Position numbers and translations under genes: made by a program. Of a DNA stretch of 28,301 nucleotides, positions 16,910-25,789 are shown piece by piece. The notes beneath the pieces were generated by a model. That model ran no database searches. It was given only the letters and a program-made list of their open reading frames with translations, and had not been told where the DNA came from. The stretch covers positions 1-28,301 of the IMG/VR virus record IMGVR_UViG_3300020469_000197; one strand, written 5' to 3'. This DNA comes from a virus. How positions within the stretch are numbered: position 1 is the stretch's first letter; the number at the start of each line of letters is the position of its first letter.

Positions 16910-19900
16910 ATGTCACAAAAAACTAATTTAAATATAAGTCCTTATTATGACGATTTCAATAAGGACAATAATTTTTATAAAGTATTGTTTAGGCCAGGTA
17001 GACCTGTTCAAGCTAGAGAATTATCAACTCTTCAATCAATACTTCAAAATCAAGTAGAGTCTTTTGGGTCACATGTATTCAAAGAAGGATCTATGGTTCT
17101 TCCTGGTGGTGTTTTCTTTGATGATTCATATTTTTCAGTAAAGGTAGAATCTGATCATCTTGGTCTTCCAATATCTCTTTATAGTACTAATCTAAAAGGT
17201 AAAAAATTAAAAGGACAAAATTCTGGAGTAGAAATTCTAGTTAATGATGTTAAATTCCCAACAGATTCTACAGATATTACAGATCCAACATTCTTTATAA
17301 AATATCTTACAGGAAATACAGATAATGAAATATCCAATTTAGAGGATGGTGAACCTCTAATTGCGTTAGAAAATATAACTTATGGTAATACAACTATATC
17401 TACTGGGGAGAGCGTTGCTTCATTGATACCCTCAAACGCTTCTGCGGTGGGTAGTGCAGTAAAAATGAATGCTGGTGTATATTTTATTAGAGGGGCGTTT
17501 GTGGACGTTTCTGCGGATACTATAGTATTGGATCCATATTCAAATCAACCATCATATAGAGTTGGTTTGAATGTATTAGAATCCATTATTACCGCAAAAG
17601 ATGATTCATCTTTATATGATAATGCAAAGGGATTCTCTAACTTTGCAGCACCTGGTGCTGATAGGTTTAAAATAACTACAACTTTAGCAAAGAAAGGTTT
17701 AACTGATACAAGTGATGTTAATTTTGTTGAATTAATTAAATTAAGAGAAGGAGAACTTAAAAAGTTACAGGATTTTTCTGTATATAATGAATTAGAAAAA
17801 TATTTGGCTGCTAGAACATTTGAAGAATCTGGAAACTATTCCTTAGATAATTTTAAAATTAATCTATCAGAATCTTTAGATAATGGTCTTTCAAATGGTG
17901 GAATCTTTAAATCTAATCAAGTTACTGAAGATGGTAATACTCCATCAGATGATTTAGCTTGCGTTGAAATAAGTGCAGGTAAAGCATATGTAAAAGGTTT
18001 TCGTATTAATGAACCTGGAACTTCAATCATAGATTTTGATAAACCAAGAGATACTGACGGTGTAAATACTGCTTTGGTTCCTTTTGATATGGGAACTTTA
18101 ATTCGTGTTGATAATGTATCAGGAACACCTGTTATAGGTACGAATATTGAAACAAATACAGTTTCTCTTTATAGTAGAAGAAAAACTGCATCTACAGCAG
18201 ATGCACCACCTACAGGTGGATATGAGATAGGAAAGGCAAGAGTATATTCATTTGGATTAAGAAATACACCATATGTTGATAATGCTAGTCAATGGAACTT
18301 GCATTTATTTGATGTTCAGACATATACATATTTAACATTAAATACTGCATTAACTGCAAGCGTTACTTCTTTTGTTAGAGGTGCTCGTAGTGGTGCAACA
18401 GGATTTATTAATGCTACAGTTTCTGCAAAAACTGAAATAATTTTATCACAAACTTCTGGATCATTTATTCCTGGTGAAAAAATAATTATTAATGAATTAG
18501 AAGAATCAACCAGAACTATATCATCAGTAAGACAGTATACTTTTGAAGATGTAAAATCTGTATATCAAAATACAAATGGAATGTTTAATGGAATAAGTGG
18601 TTTTATTGATTTTAGTGCTGATACTGTACTTGAAACTACTAGAATATCATCATTAGCATCTAATAATAATACAATTATTACAACTTCGGGAGTTACTGCT
18701 GGTTTATCAACTGGAACAATAGTATCACCAGGAAATGCATTTACTGGTATAAAAACAGATTCAATTGTTCAGTATCAGGTTGCAGGTAGAAATGATATAA
18801 CATTTACTAGAGTCTCTGATATTAGTTCAGATTTAAAGACTTTAAATGTTGTTGGTGTTACGACTGTTTCTGGTGTAAATGAAGGTGAACTTGGAACTGG
18901 GGGAACTGGTATCTCTACATCAATTTCAATATCTTTAGCATCTCCAGTTGTTGTAGATAAAGAAAATACTGGATTGTATGCCAAGTTAGATCGTAGTAAT
19001 GTATCTGAAGTTAATTTAGCAAATTCTACATTATCAGTTTCTGCTCAATCTGCTATGTTTACATTGTCTGCTAATTCTACTACACAGGCAGTTCCTTCTG
19101 GAATAACTAGTGCATTCTATAGTAATTTTGATACACAAAAGTATTCATTGATTTATAGTGATGGAAGTGTAGAACCATTAACAAGAGATCAGTTTAAATT
19201 AGTAGATGCTAGTTCAAAGGTTCAGTTTAGTGGATTATCAAAAACTAATCCTACAAAAGCTGTTCTTAATGTAACTGTAGAAAAACAAGCAATTACAAAT
19301 AAAACTAAAGAATACATAAGAAGCAATCAAATAGTTATTAATAAAACTAGTGCAGGTGTATCAACCTCAACAAATGGTTTGACTAAAAATAATTTCTATG
19401 GATTAAGAATAGAAGATAGAGAAATATCATTAAATGTTCCAGATGTTGCAAATGTAATTTCAATATTAGAATCTAAGGATAGTATTGATCCAACTCTTGA
19501 TAAGATAACAACCATATCGGGACTATCTTTAAATACAAATTCTGTTGTTGGTGAAAAAATTATTGGTGCTGAAAGTGGAGCAGTTGCTCAGATAGTTAAT
19601 AGAGTAGATGATGCAAATGTTGAAGTTGTTTATTTTACAAATGTTCAATTTGTTTTAGGTGAATTAATAAGATTTCAAGAATCAAATATTGAAACTACTG
19701 TTCAAGCAATAACACTTGGAAATAATGTGAATATTACCGAGAGATATTCTCTAGATAAAGGACAAAGAGAACAGTTCTACGATTATTCTAGAATAGTTAG
19801 AAAGAGAAATGCTACTCCTCCCTCTAGGAGAGTTTTAGTAGTATATGATTCATATAAAGTTCCTACTACAGATTCTGGTGATATATTTACTGTAAATTCT

Positions 19901-22900
19901 TATGATAAAGATAGATTTAGTAATGATATACCACTATTAGCTAACAATGTAAGAGCAACAGATGTTCTTGATTTTAGACCAAGAGTTAGTGAATATATTG
20001 GTGTTTCTTCTTCACCATTTGCCTTTACTTCAAGAGATTTTTCTGGTTCTGGGTCAACATCTTCTCTTGTAGTTTCTCCAGAGGGGGATTCTACATTAGG
20101 ATATAATTATTATTTACCAAGAATTGATAAATTAGTTTTATCGGCTGGAAAAGATTATGAAGGTGATTTTGCAGTAATTAAGGGAGTATCATCTCTCACA
20201 CCAAGAGCACCAGCATTGAATGATGGTGCAATGCATCTTGCAACTATTGAACTTCCAGCATATCTCTATAATGCAAATGAAGCAAAGATTACTCTAATTG
20301 ATAATAAGAGATATACCATGAGAGATATTGGTAGATTGGAAGATAGAATAGAAAATTTAGAGGTAATTACAAGTTTAAGTTTGCTTGAATTAGATACTAA
20401 AACTTTACAAGTTAAAGATATAACTGGTGATAGGTTTAAATCTGGATTCTTTGTAGATGACTTTAAAGACAATCAACGTCTTGATTTACAAAATCAAGAT
20501 AATACTGTTAATGTTGATGTAATCAATCAAGAAATGGTTGTTCCCATTAATTTATATTCTGTAAAACCACAATTAGGTGTAGATGATACTGTCACTTTAC
20601 TTTCTGCTGATTTTTCTCAAAATTTACCCTTATTAGATTCTAATGTTCAAAAAACTGGAGATCTAATTACTTTAGCATACAGTGAAGTAGAGTCTGATAT
20701 TGGTAATCCTCAGGCAAGTAGAGTTGAAAATGTTAACCCATATGAAGTTGTTGTTCGTATTGGTCAGGTATTGTTGAATCCTTCACAAGATAACTGGACA
20801 AGAGATGTAGAAATTGATGGTGGAACATTTACTCGTGTTGGAGACAATGCAGGAACAGTAGTTGATAGAGTACAAACTGGATCAGTTCCAATAGAATTTA
20901 TTAGATCGAGGAATGTTGGATTCTCTGCATACTCATTAACACCTGGTGTTAGGCATTATTCATTCTTTGAAGGAAGGAGTGGTATTGATATAATTCCAAA
21001 ATTAATTGAAATTGCTATGGTTTCTGGAACATTTAGTATTGGTGAAACTATAACAGGTTCAATAGGACAAGGTGAACAACTAGTTTCATTTAGAACTGCT
21101 CAACCAAATCATAAAACAGGAACATATACTGCACCTACTTCAGTATTTCCAAGTAACCCATATGACACCTCATTAACATTAGGAACTGCTTATAGTGAAT
21201 CTTCTACAGTTTTAAATGTAGATATTGCATCTTTAACAGAAGATGCTCAAGGTTCTTTCTTTGGTAGAGTTGCAACTGGAATGAGACTTGTTGGTGGAAC
21301 TAGTGGTGCTATCGCAACAATATCAAATGTAAGATTAGTTCCAGATTCATTCGGAGCTTTATATGGATCATTCTTCTTTAGAGATCCAACAGTTTCTCCA
21401 CCACCACCTTTAAGATTTAATAATGGAACAACCACATTTAGATTAACTTCAGATGTAAATAATGCTACTGCATTACCAGGAGATGAGGCAAGTATAACCA
21501 GTGGAAATGCTAACTATTCTACTTCAGGATCAATAAATCAGTTTACTACAACCACAACTATAACTCGTCTTCCACCTCCACCAGCTCCAAGAAGAGACCC
21601 ATTAGCACAATCATTTACTGTAGATGAAACAGGAATGTTCCTATCATCGTTAGATTTATATTTTGCAGAAAAAGATGATCAAATACCAGTAACAGTTCAA
21701 ATAAGAACTGTTGAGTTAGGAACCCCAACAGGTCAAGTGGTTAATGATTTTGCAGAAGTTGTAATAGATCCAACAGTATTGGATGCTAATGGAAATTCAG
21801 TTATAAAAACATCTACAGATGCATCATTGGCAACTAGAGTTACTTTCCCATCTCCAATCTATTTGGAACCAGATAGAGAGTATGCAATAGTTATTCTAGC
21901 ACCAGCAACAATAAAATATAAAGTCTGGATCGCTCAAATGAGTGAGGAAACTATTGAAACACAAACTCTTGGTGTTGATCAGGGTTCAAAAAATATAGTT
22001 CAAAAACAGTATCTAGGTGGAAGTTTATTCAAATCTCAAAATGGTACTATCTGGACAGCAACTCAAACTCAAGATTTGAAATTTAGTCTTTACAAGTGTT
22101 CTTTCACAACAACACCTGGTTCACTTACATTATTTAATTCTGAGTTATCAACTAATGATAAAATTAACTTTAGATTACAGGATAATGCATTAAAAACTTA
22201 TCCAAGAAAATTAAAAGTTGGTATTGATACTACAGCAGCTCTTTCTAGCATTATTACTACAGGTGTAAAAGTTACTGCTTCAAATGTTGGATCAGCATAT
22301 AATACATCTCAAGATGCTAAGGGATTTGTTGAGAAAATTGGTTCTCCAATAACTACTGGTTCTGTAACAACAGTTGGAACTGGTTATTCAACAGGAACAT
22401 ATTCAAATGTTCCTTTATACTCAATTACTGGTGATGGAACGGGAGTTATAGCGACTGTAAGTGCCTTTGGAGGAGGTATTACAACTGTAACTATAGGATC
22501 AACAGGTAATGGATATGTTGTAGGAGATGCTTTAGGATTTACTACTGCATCTATCGGAAATGCTGGTAGTGGTGGTGAATATACAGTTTCTACTGTTTTT
22601 GGAATAGACACATTATTCCTTACCAATGTTCAAGGTGAAAAATTCAACAATGGACGTAAGTTAGCATACTATACTAATGTTTCTACAGGAACTATATCAG
22701 CAACACCAGGTAATGTTCCTGTAAGAGGAGACTCAACAGTTAATGGTGATTTATACACTGGAAATATTCTTGAGGTTAGTAATTATAACCATTCTATGAA
22801 ATCTACTGACAATGTAGTTCAACTTGATAATATTTCTCCAGATACTATTCCACAACTTTTAACAGCAAATCTTAGTGCAACAGATACTACAATTTCTGTT

Positions 22901-24094
22901 GCAAATACATCACCATTTGCTACATTTGAGGGTATATCAACCAGCACTGGTTATGTAAAAATTGGTCAAGAAATAATTTTCTATGATGGTATATCGACAG
23001 GAAATTTAAGTATAGGTACCAGAGGTATTAGTAACACCCCAATAGATGCTCATTCAATAAATGATCAAGCATTTAAATATGAATTTAATGGGGTATCTCT
23101 AACTGGAATTAATACTACACATAGTATGCCAACAAATGCTACTCTACAATCTCTAAAGACTGTGGATTCATATTTCTTAGAAATTGCTAGGGGAGCAGGA
23201 AGACCTAATTTATTAGACAGGTCAACTGGTATAAATCAAATTAGTTTCACCACTGAAAAATTTGGTGGTGGTAATATCGCTGTTGGATCACAAAATTTCC
23301 AATATGATGCATTTATTCCAGCAATCAATACATTTACACCTTCAACAGCAACTACAATATCATCACAATTGAGATCAGTTTCTGGAACAAGTGAAGGTGG
23401 ATCTGAGATATCATTTGTAGATCAGGGATATGAAAGTGTAGAATTTAATGAAATCAATCAACTATCTACACCAAGACTTTTATGCTCTAAGGTTGATGAG
23501 AATGCTAAATTAACTAATCTACCTAGAAACAGATCAGTGACTCTATTGACAAGATTTGAGACTACGGATACTAACCTATCACCAGTTTTAGATCTAATGA
23601 ATGGTTCGTTTAGATTTGTAAGAAACAGATTAAACAACCCAGTATCCGATTATGCTACTGACTCTAGATCAAATAGAATATCTGGAGATCCTCATGCTGC
23701 ATGTTACATTTCACAGAAAGTTGATTTAAAACAAGCATCTACATCATTAAAAGTATTGGTGGCTGCATATAGAGATTCAACAGCAGACTTTAGAGTATTG
23801 TATAGGTTATTTAAAACCGATTCAAGTGAAGTGGAACAATCTTATGAATTGTTCCCTGGTTATGATAATCTAAAGGATGTTGGTATCGACAAACAAATTG
23901 TAGATCCAAAATTGAATAATGGAAGACCAGATACTTTCGTTCCTGCAAGTGTGGAAAACGAATTTAGAGAGTATGAATTTACTATTGATAACTTAGATGA
24001 ATTTGTAGGTTTCCAAATTAAAATTGTAATTAGTGGAACAAACGAAGCAACTCCTCCAAGATTTAAAGATCTAAGAGCAATTGCTTTAGCATAA
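16910..24094 (+). CDS. Very large DUF4815-type virion protein, likely baseplate periphery or fibre
   Basis: The protein has 2394 residues. Its N-terminus (NISPYYDDFNKDNNFYKVLF, then RPVQARELSTLQSILQNQVE, then GSHVFKEGSMVLPGG) is the opening of the DUF4815 family found in T4-like marine phages. Further features are a VLDFRPRV segment near 1020, a charged helix at about 1129-1160 (YTMRDIGRLEDRIENLE), the RSRNVGFSAYSLTPG...FFEG strand motif near 1329 common in phage fibre proteins, a proline-rich linker (RLPPPPAPRRDP, about 1553-1564), and an all-beta block after it (AQSFTVDETGMFLSSLDLYF). Near 1820-1880 are two GxGY repeats, near 1990-2060 an IGxE-type module, and the last 140 residues look like a jelly-roll. 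It occupies the slot of T4 genes 9-12, so a role in the baseplate rim or receptor contact is inferred. It lies three bases after gp8 and overlaps the next gene by one base. The reading frame is intact throughout. Confidence 0.82.
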   Translation: MSQKTNLNISPYYDDFNKDNNFYKVLFRPGRPVQARELSTLQSILQNQVESFGSHVFKEGSMVLPGGVFFDDSYFSVKVESDHLGLPISLYSTNLKGKKLKGQNSGVEILVNDVKFPTDSTDITDPTFFIKYLTGNTDNEISNLEDGEPLIALENITYGNTTISTGESVASLIPSNASAVGSAVKMNAGVYFIRGAFVDVSADTIVLDPYSNQPSYRVGLNVLESIITAKDDSSLYDNAKGFSNFAAPGADRFKITTTLAKKGLTDTSDVNFVELIKLREGELKKLQDFSVYNELEKYLAARTFEESGNYSLDNFKINLSESLDNGLSNGGIFKSNQVTEDGNTPSDDLACVEISAGKAYVKGFRINEPGTSIIDFDKPRDTDGVNTALVPFDMGTLIRVDNVSGTPVIGTNIETNTVSLYSRRKTASTADAPPTGGYEIGKARVYSFGLRNTPYVDNASQWNLHLFDVQTYTYLTLNTALTASVTSFVRGARSGATGFINATVSAKTEIILSQTSGSFIPGEKIIINELEESTRTISSVRQYTFEDVKSVYQNTNGMFNGISGFIDFSADTVLETTRISSLASNNNTIITTSGVTAGLSTGTIVSPGNAFTGIKTDSIVQYQVAGRNDITFTRVSDISSDLKTLNVVGVTTVSGVNEGELGTGGTGISTSISISLASPVVVDKENTGLYAKLDRSNVSEVNLANSTLSVSAQSAMFTLSANSTTQAVPSGITSAFYSNFDTQKYSLIYSDGSVEPLTRDQFKLVDASSKVQFSGLSKTNPTKAVLNVTVEKQAITNKTKEYIRSNQIVINKTSAGVSTSTNGLTKNNFYGLRIEDREISLNVPDVANVISILESKDSIDPTLDKITTISGLSLNTNSVVGEKIIGAESGAVAQIVNRVDDANVEVVYFTNVQFVLGELIRFQESNIETTVQAITLGNNVNITERYSLDKGQREQFYDYSRIVRKRNATPPSRRVLVVYDSYKVPTTDSGDIFTVNSYDKDRFSNDIPLLANNVRATDVLDFRPRVSEYIGVSSSPFAFTSRDFSGSGSTSSLVVSPEGDSTLGYNYYLPRIDKLVLSAGKDYEGDFAVIKGVSSLTPRAPALNDGAMHLATIELPAYLYNANEAKITLIDNKRYTMRDIGRLEDRIENLEVITSLSLLELDTKTLQVKDITGDRFKSGFFVDDFKDNQRLDLQNQDNTVNVDVINQEMVVPINLYSVKPQLGVDDTVTLLSADFSQNLPLLDSNVQKTGDLITLAYSEVESDIGNPQASRVENVNPYEVVVRIGQVLLNPSQDNWTRDVEIDGGTFTRVGDNAGTVVDRVQTGSVPIEFIRSRNVGFSAYSLTPGVRHYSFFEGRSGIDIIPKLIEIAMVSGTFSIGETITGSIGQGEQLVSFRTAQPNHKTGTYTAPTSVFPSNPYDTSLTLGTAYSESSTVLNVDIASLTEDAQGSFFGRVATGMRLVGGTSGAIATISNVRLVPDSFGALYGSFFFRDPTVSPPPPLRFNNGTTTFRLTSDVNNATALPGDEASITSGNANYSTSGSINQFTTTTTITRLPPPPAPRRDPLAQSFTVDETGMFLSSLDLYFAEKDDQIPVTVQIRTVELGTPTGQVVNDFAEVVIDPTVLDANGNSVIKTSTDASLATRVTFPSPIYLEPDREYAIVILAPATIKYKVWIAQMSEETIETQTLGVDQGSKNIVQKQYLGGSLFKSQNGTIWTATQTQDLKFSLYKCSFTTTPGSLTLFNSELSTNDKINFRLQDNALKTYPRKLKVGIDTTAALSSIITTGVKVTASNVGSAYNTSQDAKGFVEKIGSPITTGSVTTVGTGYSTGTYSNVPLYSITGDGTGVIATVSAFGGGITTVTIGSTGNGYVVGDALGFTTASIGNAGSGGEYTVSTVFGIDTLFLTNVQGEKFNNGRKLAYYTNVSTGTISATPGNVPVRGDSTVNGDLYTGNILEVSNYNHSMKSTDNVVQLDNISPDTIPQLLTANLSATDTTISVANTSPFATFEGISTSTGYVKIGQEIIFYDGISTGNLSIGTRGISNTPIDAHSINDQAFKYEFNGVSLTGINTTHSMPTNATLQSLKTVDSYFLEIARGAGRPNLLDRSTGINQISFTTEKFGGGNIAVGSQNFQYDAFIPAINTFTPSTATTISSQLRSVSGTSEGGSEISFVDQGYESVEFNEINQLSTPRLLCSKVDENAKLTNLPRNRSVTLLTRFETTDTNLSPVLDLMNGSFRFVRNRLNNPVSDYATDSRSNRISGDPHAACYISQKVDLKQASTSLKVLVAAYRDSTADFRVLYRLFKTDSSEVEQSYELFPGYDNLKDVGIDKQIVDPKLNNGRPDTFVPASVENEFREYEFTIDNLDEFVGFQIKIVISGTNEATPPRFKDLRAIALA

Positions 24095-24291
24095 TGATAC
24101 CAGTTCAAGGACATAAACATCTCTATAGAGATGAAAACTCAGGTGCTATTGTGAATAACGATTCTCAAGGTTATTCACAATATATTGCAATGAGAGATAA
24201 GAAAATAACTGAGGAACAAGAACTTAAAAGATTGAGATCTGATATTGATGAAATAAAAACTCTATTAAAAGAAGTGTTAAATAAATCATGA
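24094..24291 (+). CDS. Small coiled-coil protein downstream of the DUF4815 gene
   Basis: This 65-residue protein starts in a TAATG overlap with the stop codon of the preceding giant gene, so translation is probably coupled; there is no separate Shine-Dalgarno sequence. The N-terminal half (GHKHLYRDENSGAIVNNDSQ, then GYSQYIAMRDKK) is conserved-looking and unstructured. The C-terminal half, from about residue 38, is a predicted helix with heptad-like spacing (EEQELKRLRSDIDEIKTLLK). Similar small proteins with a YRDENSGAI motif occur in T4-like cyanophages, by my recollection as virion-associated or hypothetical proteins. The tight coupling suggests a partner or chaperone of the 2394-residue protein; this is inference. 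Short length does not count against it, since codon use and context fit a real gene. Confidence 0.75.
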   Translation: MIPVQGHKHLYRDENSGAIVNNDSQGYSQYIAMRDKKITEEQELKRLRSDIDEIKTLLKEVLNKS

Positions 24292-24302
24292 AATGGTGGT
24301 CA

Positions 24303-24310
24303 TATAAATA
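24303..24310 (+). promoter_or_regulatory. T4-type late promoter for the fibre and neck genes
   Basis: An exact TATAAATA octamer lies in the 41-base gap between the 65-residue gene and the next ATG, ending 22 bases before it. Its spacing to the start codon is like that of the gp8 promoter. It would drive the group running into gp13, gp14 and gp15. Confidence 0.75.
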
Positions 24311-24332
24311 TTTAAAATCATATTGATTAATA

Positions 24333-24671
24333 ATGGCAGTATATGTATCCAATATAGTGATTGAACAAGGTTTTGACTTTGATACATCCTTTCAATTAGA
24401 GGATACTAGAACTAATGCATTTTTAGATTTAACTGGATCTAATACTGAAGGTCAAATAAGAAAGTCCTCTGGCAGTACCAGTAAAGTAGCATTTGCTACC
24501 ACAGTATCAGATCCTGATACTGGTATTATTACAGTTTCATTAGGATCTACTATAACTGTTAATATGAAACCTGGAAGATACGTTTATGATGTAAAAATAA
24601 TAACTTCTGGCGGCAAAGAATTTAAAGCCATAGAAGGTTCAGCTTTAGTTAGAGGCGGGGTAACAAGGTAA
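24333..24671 (+). CDS. Small beta-sandwich virion protein, BppU-like N-terminal fold (tentative)
   Basis: This 112-residue all-beta protein has a recognisable order of strands: GFDFDTSFQLEDTRTNAFLD, then LTGSNTEGQIRKSSGS, then DTGIITVSLGS, then MKPGRYVYDVKI, then GGKEFKAIEGSALVRGG. The pattern 'DLTG...ir...GiitvsL...pG.Y.yDv....G....eG' is shared with N-terminal domains of phage upper-baseplate (BppU-type) and fibre proteins, which attach receptor-binding parts to the baseplate. There is no signal peptide and no Cys. It begins just after a late promoter, and its stop codon overlaps the next ATG by one base (TAATG), so it and the fibre-like protein are probably made together. I infer a small attachment or adaptor subunit. 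The fold assignment is by pattern only. Confidence 0.7.
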   Translation: MAVYVSNIVIEQGFDFDTSFQLEDTRTNAFLDLTGSNTEGQIRKSSGSTSKVAFATTVSDPDTGIITVSLGSTITVNMKPGRYVYDVKIITSGGKEFKAIEGSALVRGGVTR

Positions 24672-25789
24672 TGCCAAGTATAAACGATAGAATTGGCTCA
24701 CAAAATGTAATACGAGTATTATCTAATGCGTCGGCACCTCCGACAAAATTAGTTAATATGAATGATGTTGATACTTCTAGAGAAGGTGAAAATGGATTAG
24801 TTTTAGTATGGAATTCAGATTCTAAAAAATTTATATTAACTGATAAAGTTCAAGCTACGACATTAATACAAACTGGAATTTCATCACTTTCAAATACTAC
24901 TAATTCATCTAGTGCTACTACTGGAGCATTGACTGTAGCAGGTGGAGTTGGAATATCTAAGAATTTAACTTTAGGTGCTGGTTTTGTTGCAGCAGGTATA
25001 GCAACATTTACATCAAATATTGATGCTAATGCCTCTATAGATGTTTTTAGAGATTTAAGAGTAGGTAATAATCTTAGTGTTACTGGATTAACAACATTTA
25101 CAGGAATAACCACCACTGTTGGTGATTTGTATGTTGGTGGTGATTTATATCTTCAAGATGATCTAGTATTAGATAATATCACTGGTTCTAGTCTTAAAAT
25201 AACTGGCATCAGCACTGTCGCACAATTAACTGCAACAAGTGTTACTACAACTGGTAATGTTAATATTTCTGGTATTACAACACTTGCTGGTAGTGGAGGA
25301 ATAACAACCACTGGTGGTGATTTATATGTTGGTGGTGATTTGTATGTTGGCGACGATTTAACATTTGATGAATTTGTTGCTAGATTAGGAACAGTTAATC
25401 AACAACTTACAGCAGCACAATTAAATGTAACTGGTGTTACTACATTTCAGAATAATGTTTCTCTACTAGATAATGATAAATTAACTTTTGGTGGTTCTGC
25501 ACTTGGTGCGACTGGATCATTGCACATATATCATGATGGATCTAATGGATATATTGATGATGTTGCTATTGGTAACTTAATATTAAGAGCTTCTGGATTT
25601 ACTTTTTATACGCCAAGTAATGAATCAATAATTACAGGATCACCTAATGCAGATGTTAAATTGTTCTATAATAATGTAAATCGAGTTGAGACTACTAATT
25701 ATGGTGCAAAAGTAACTGGTATCTTAAGTGCTACTAGCATAACTGCTGATAATATAACACTAGATTCAATTGATGGAGGAACGTATTAA
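24671..25789 (+). CDS. Fibre-like virion protein in the position of T4 wac (fibritin)
   Basis: The protein has 372 residues. The N-terminal 60 (PSINDRIGSQNVIRVLSNAS, then LVLVWNSDSKKFILTD) look like an attachment domain. A low-complexity Gly/Thr/Ile/Val region follows, with a 65-residue duplication around GDLYVGGDLY at residues 151 and 216. Further on come LHIYHDGSNGYIDD (from about 284), NLILRASGFTFY, and VKLFYNNVNRVETTNYGAKV, a set of strands common to fibre proteins of marine T4-like phages. Its place directly before gp13 is that of wac in T4, but I see neither the fibritin coiled coil nor a foldon, so it is a positional analogue at most. It may be a neck whisker, a short fibre or another adhesin. 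An AAGG ends two bases ahead of its ATG, and TAATG coupling to the upstream gene is likely. Confidence 0.78.
   Translation: MPSINDRIGSQNVIRVLSNASAPPTKLVNMNDVDTSREGENGLVLVWNSDSKKFILTDKVQATTLIQTGISSLSNTTNSSSATTGALTVAGGVGISKNLTLGAGFVAAGIATFTSNIDANASIDVFRDLRVGNNLSVTGLTTFTGITTTVGDLYVGGDLYLQDDLVLDNITGSSLKITGISTVAQLTATSVTTTGNVNISGITTLAGSGGITTTGGDLYVGGDLYVGDDLTFDEFVARLGTVNQQLTAAQLNVTGVTTFQNNVSLLDNDKLTFGGSALGATGSLHIYHDGSNGYIDDVAIGNLILRASGFTFYTPSNESIITGSPNADVKLFYNNVNRVETTNYGAKVTGILSATSITADNITLDSIDGGTY
25121..25380 (+). repeat. 65-residue direct repeat in the fibre-like gene
   Basis: Codons for GDLYVGGDLY begin at 25121 and again at 25316, 195 bases apart and in frame. Both are followed by a D-D-L segment (LQDDLVLDNI and VGDDLTFDEF) and preceded by GIT/T-rich strands. 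The two copies are similar at the DNA level as well, so the duplication is fairly recent or under constraint. Confidence 0.7.
25775..25780 (+). promoter_or_regulatory. Strong ribosome binding site for gp13
   Basis: GGAGGA ends nine bases before the gp13 ATG, within the last codons of the fibre-like gene. It is the best Shine-Dalgarno match I noticed at any gene start here and supports 25790 as the start. Confidence 0.65.

Noticed and set aside
24288-24326. A 12-codon mini-frame, MKWWSYKYLKSY, overlapping the end of the 65-residue gene by ATGA and spanning the late promoter
   Set aside because: The ATGA overlap is suggestive, but the peptide is too short to judge, lies across the TATAAATA element and could arise by chance in AT-rich DNA.
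24671-25789. Calling the 372-residue protein fibritin (wac)
   Set aside because: Position fits, but I see no long coiled coil and no foldon-like C-terminus; the sequence is Gly/Thr/Ile-rich fibre type.
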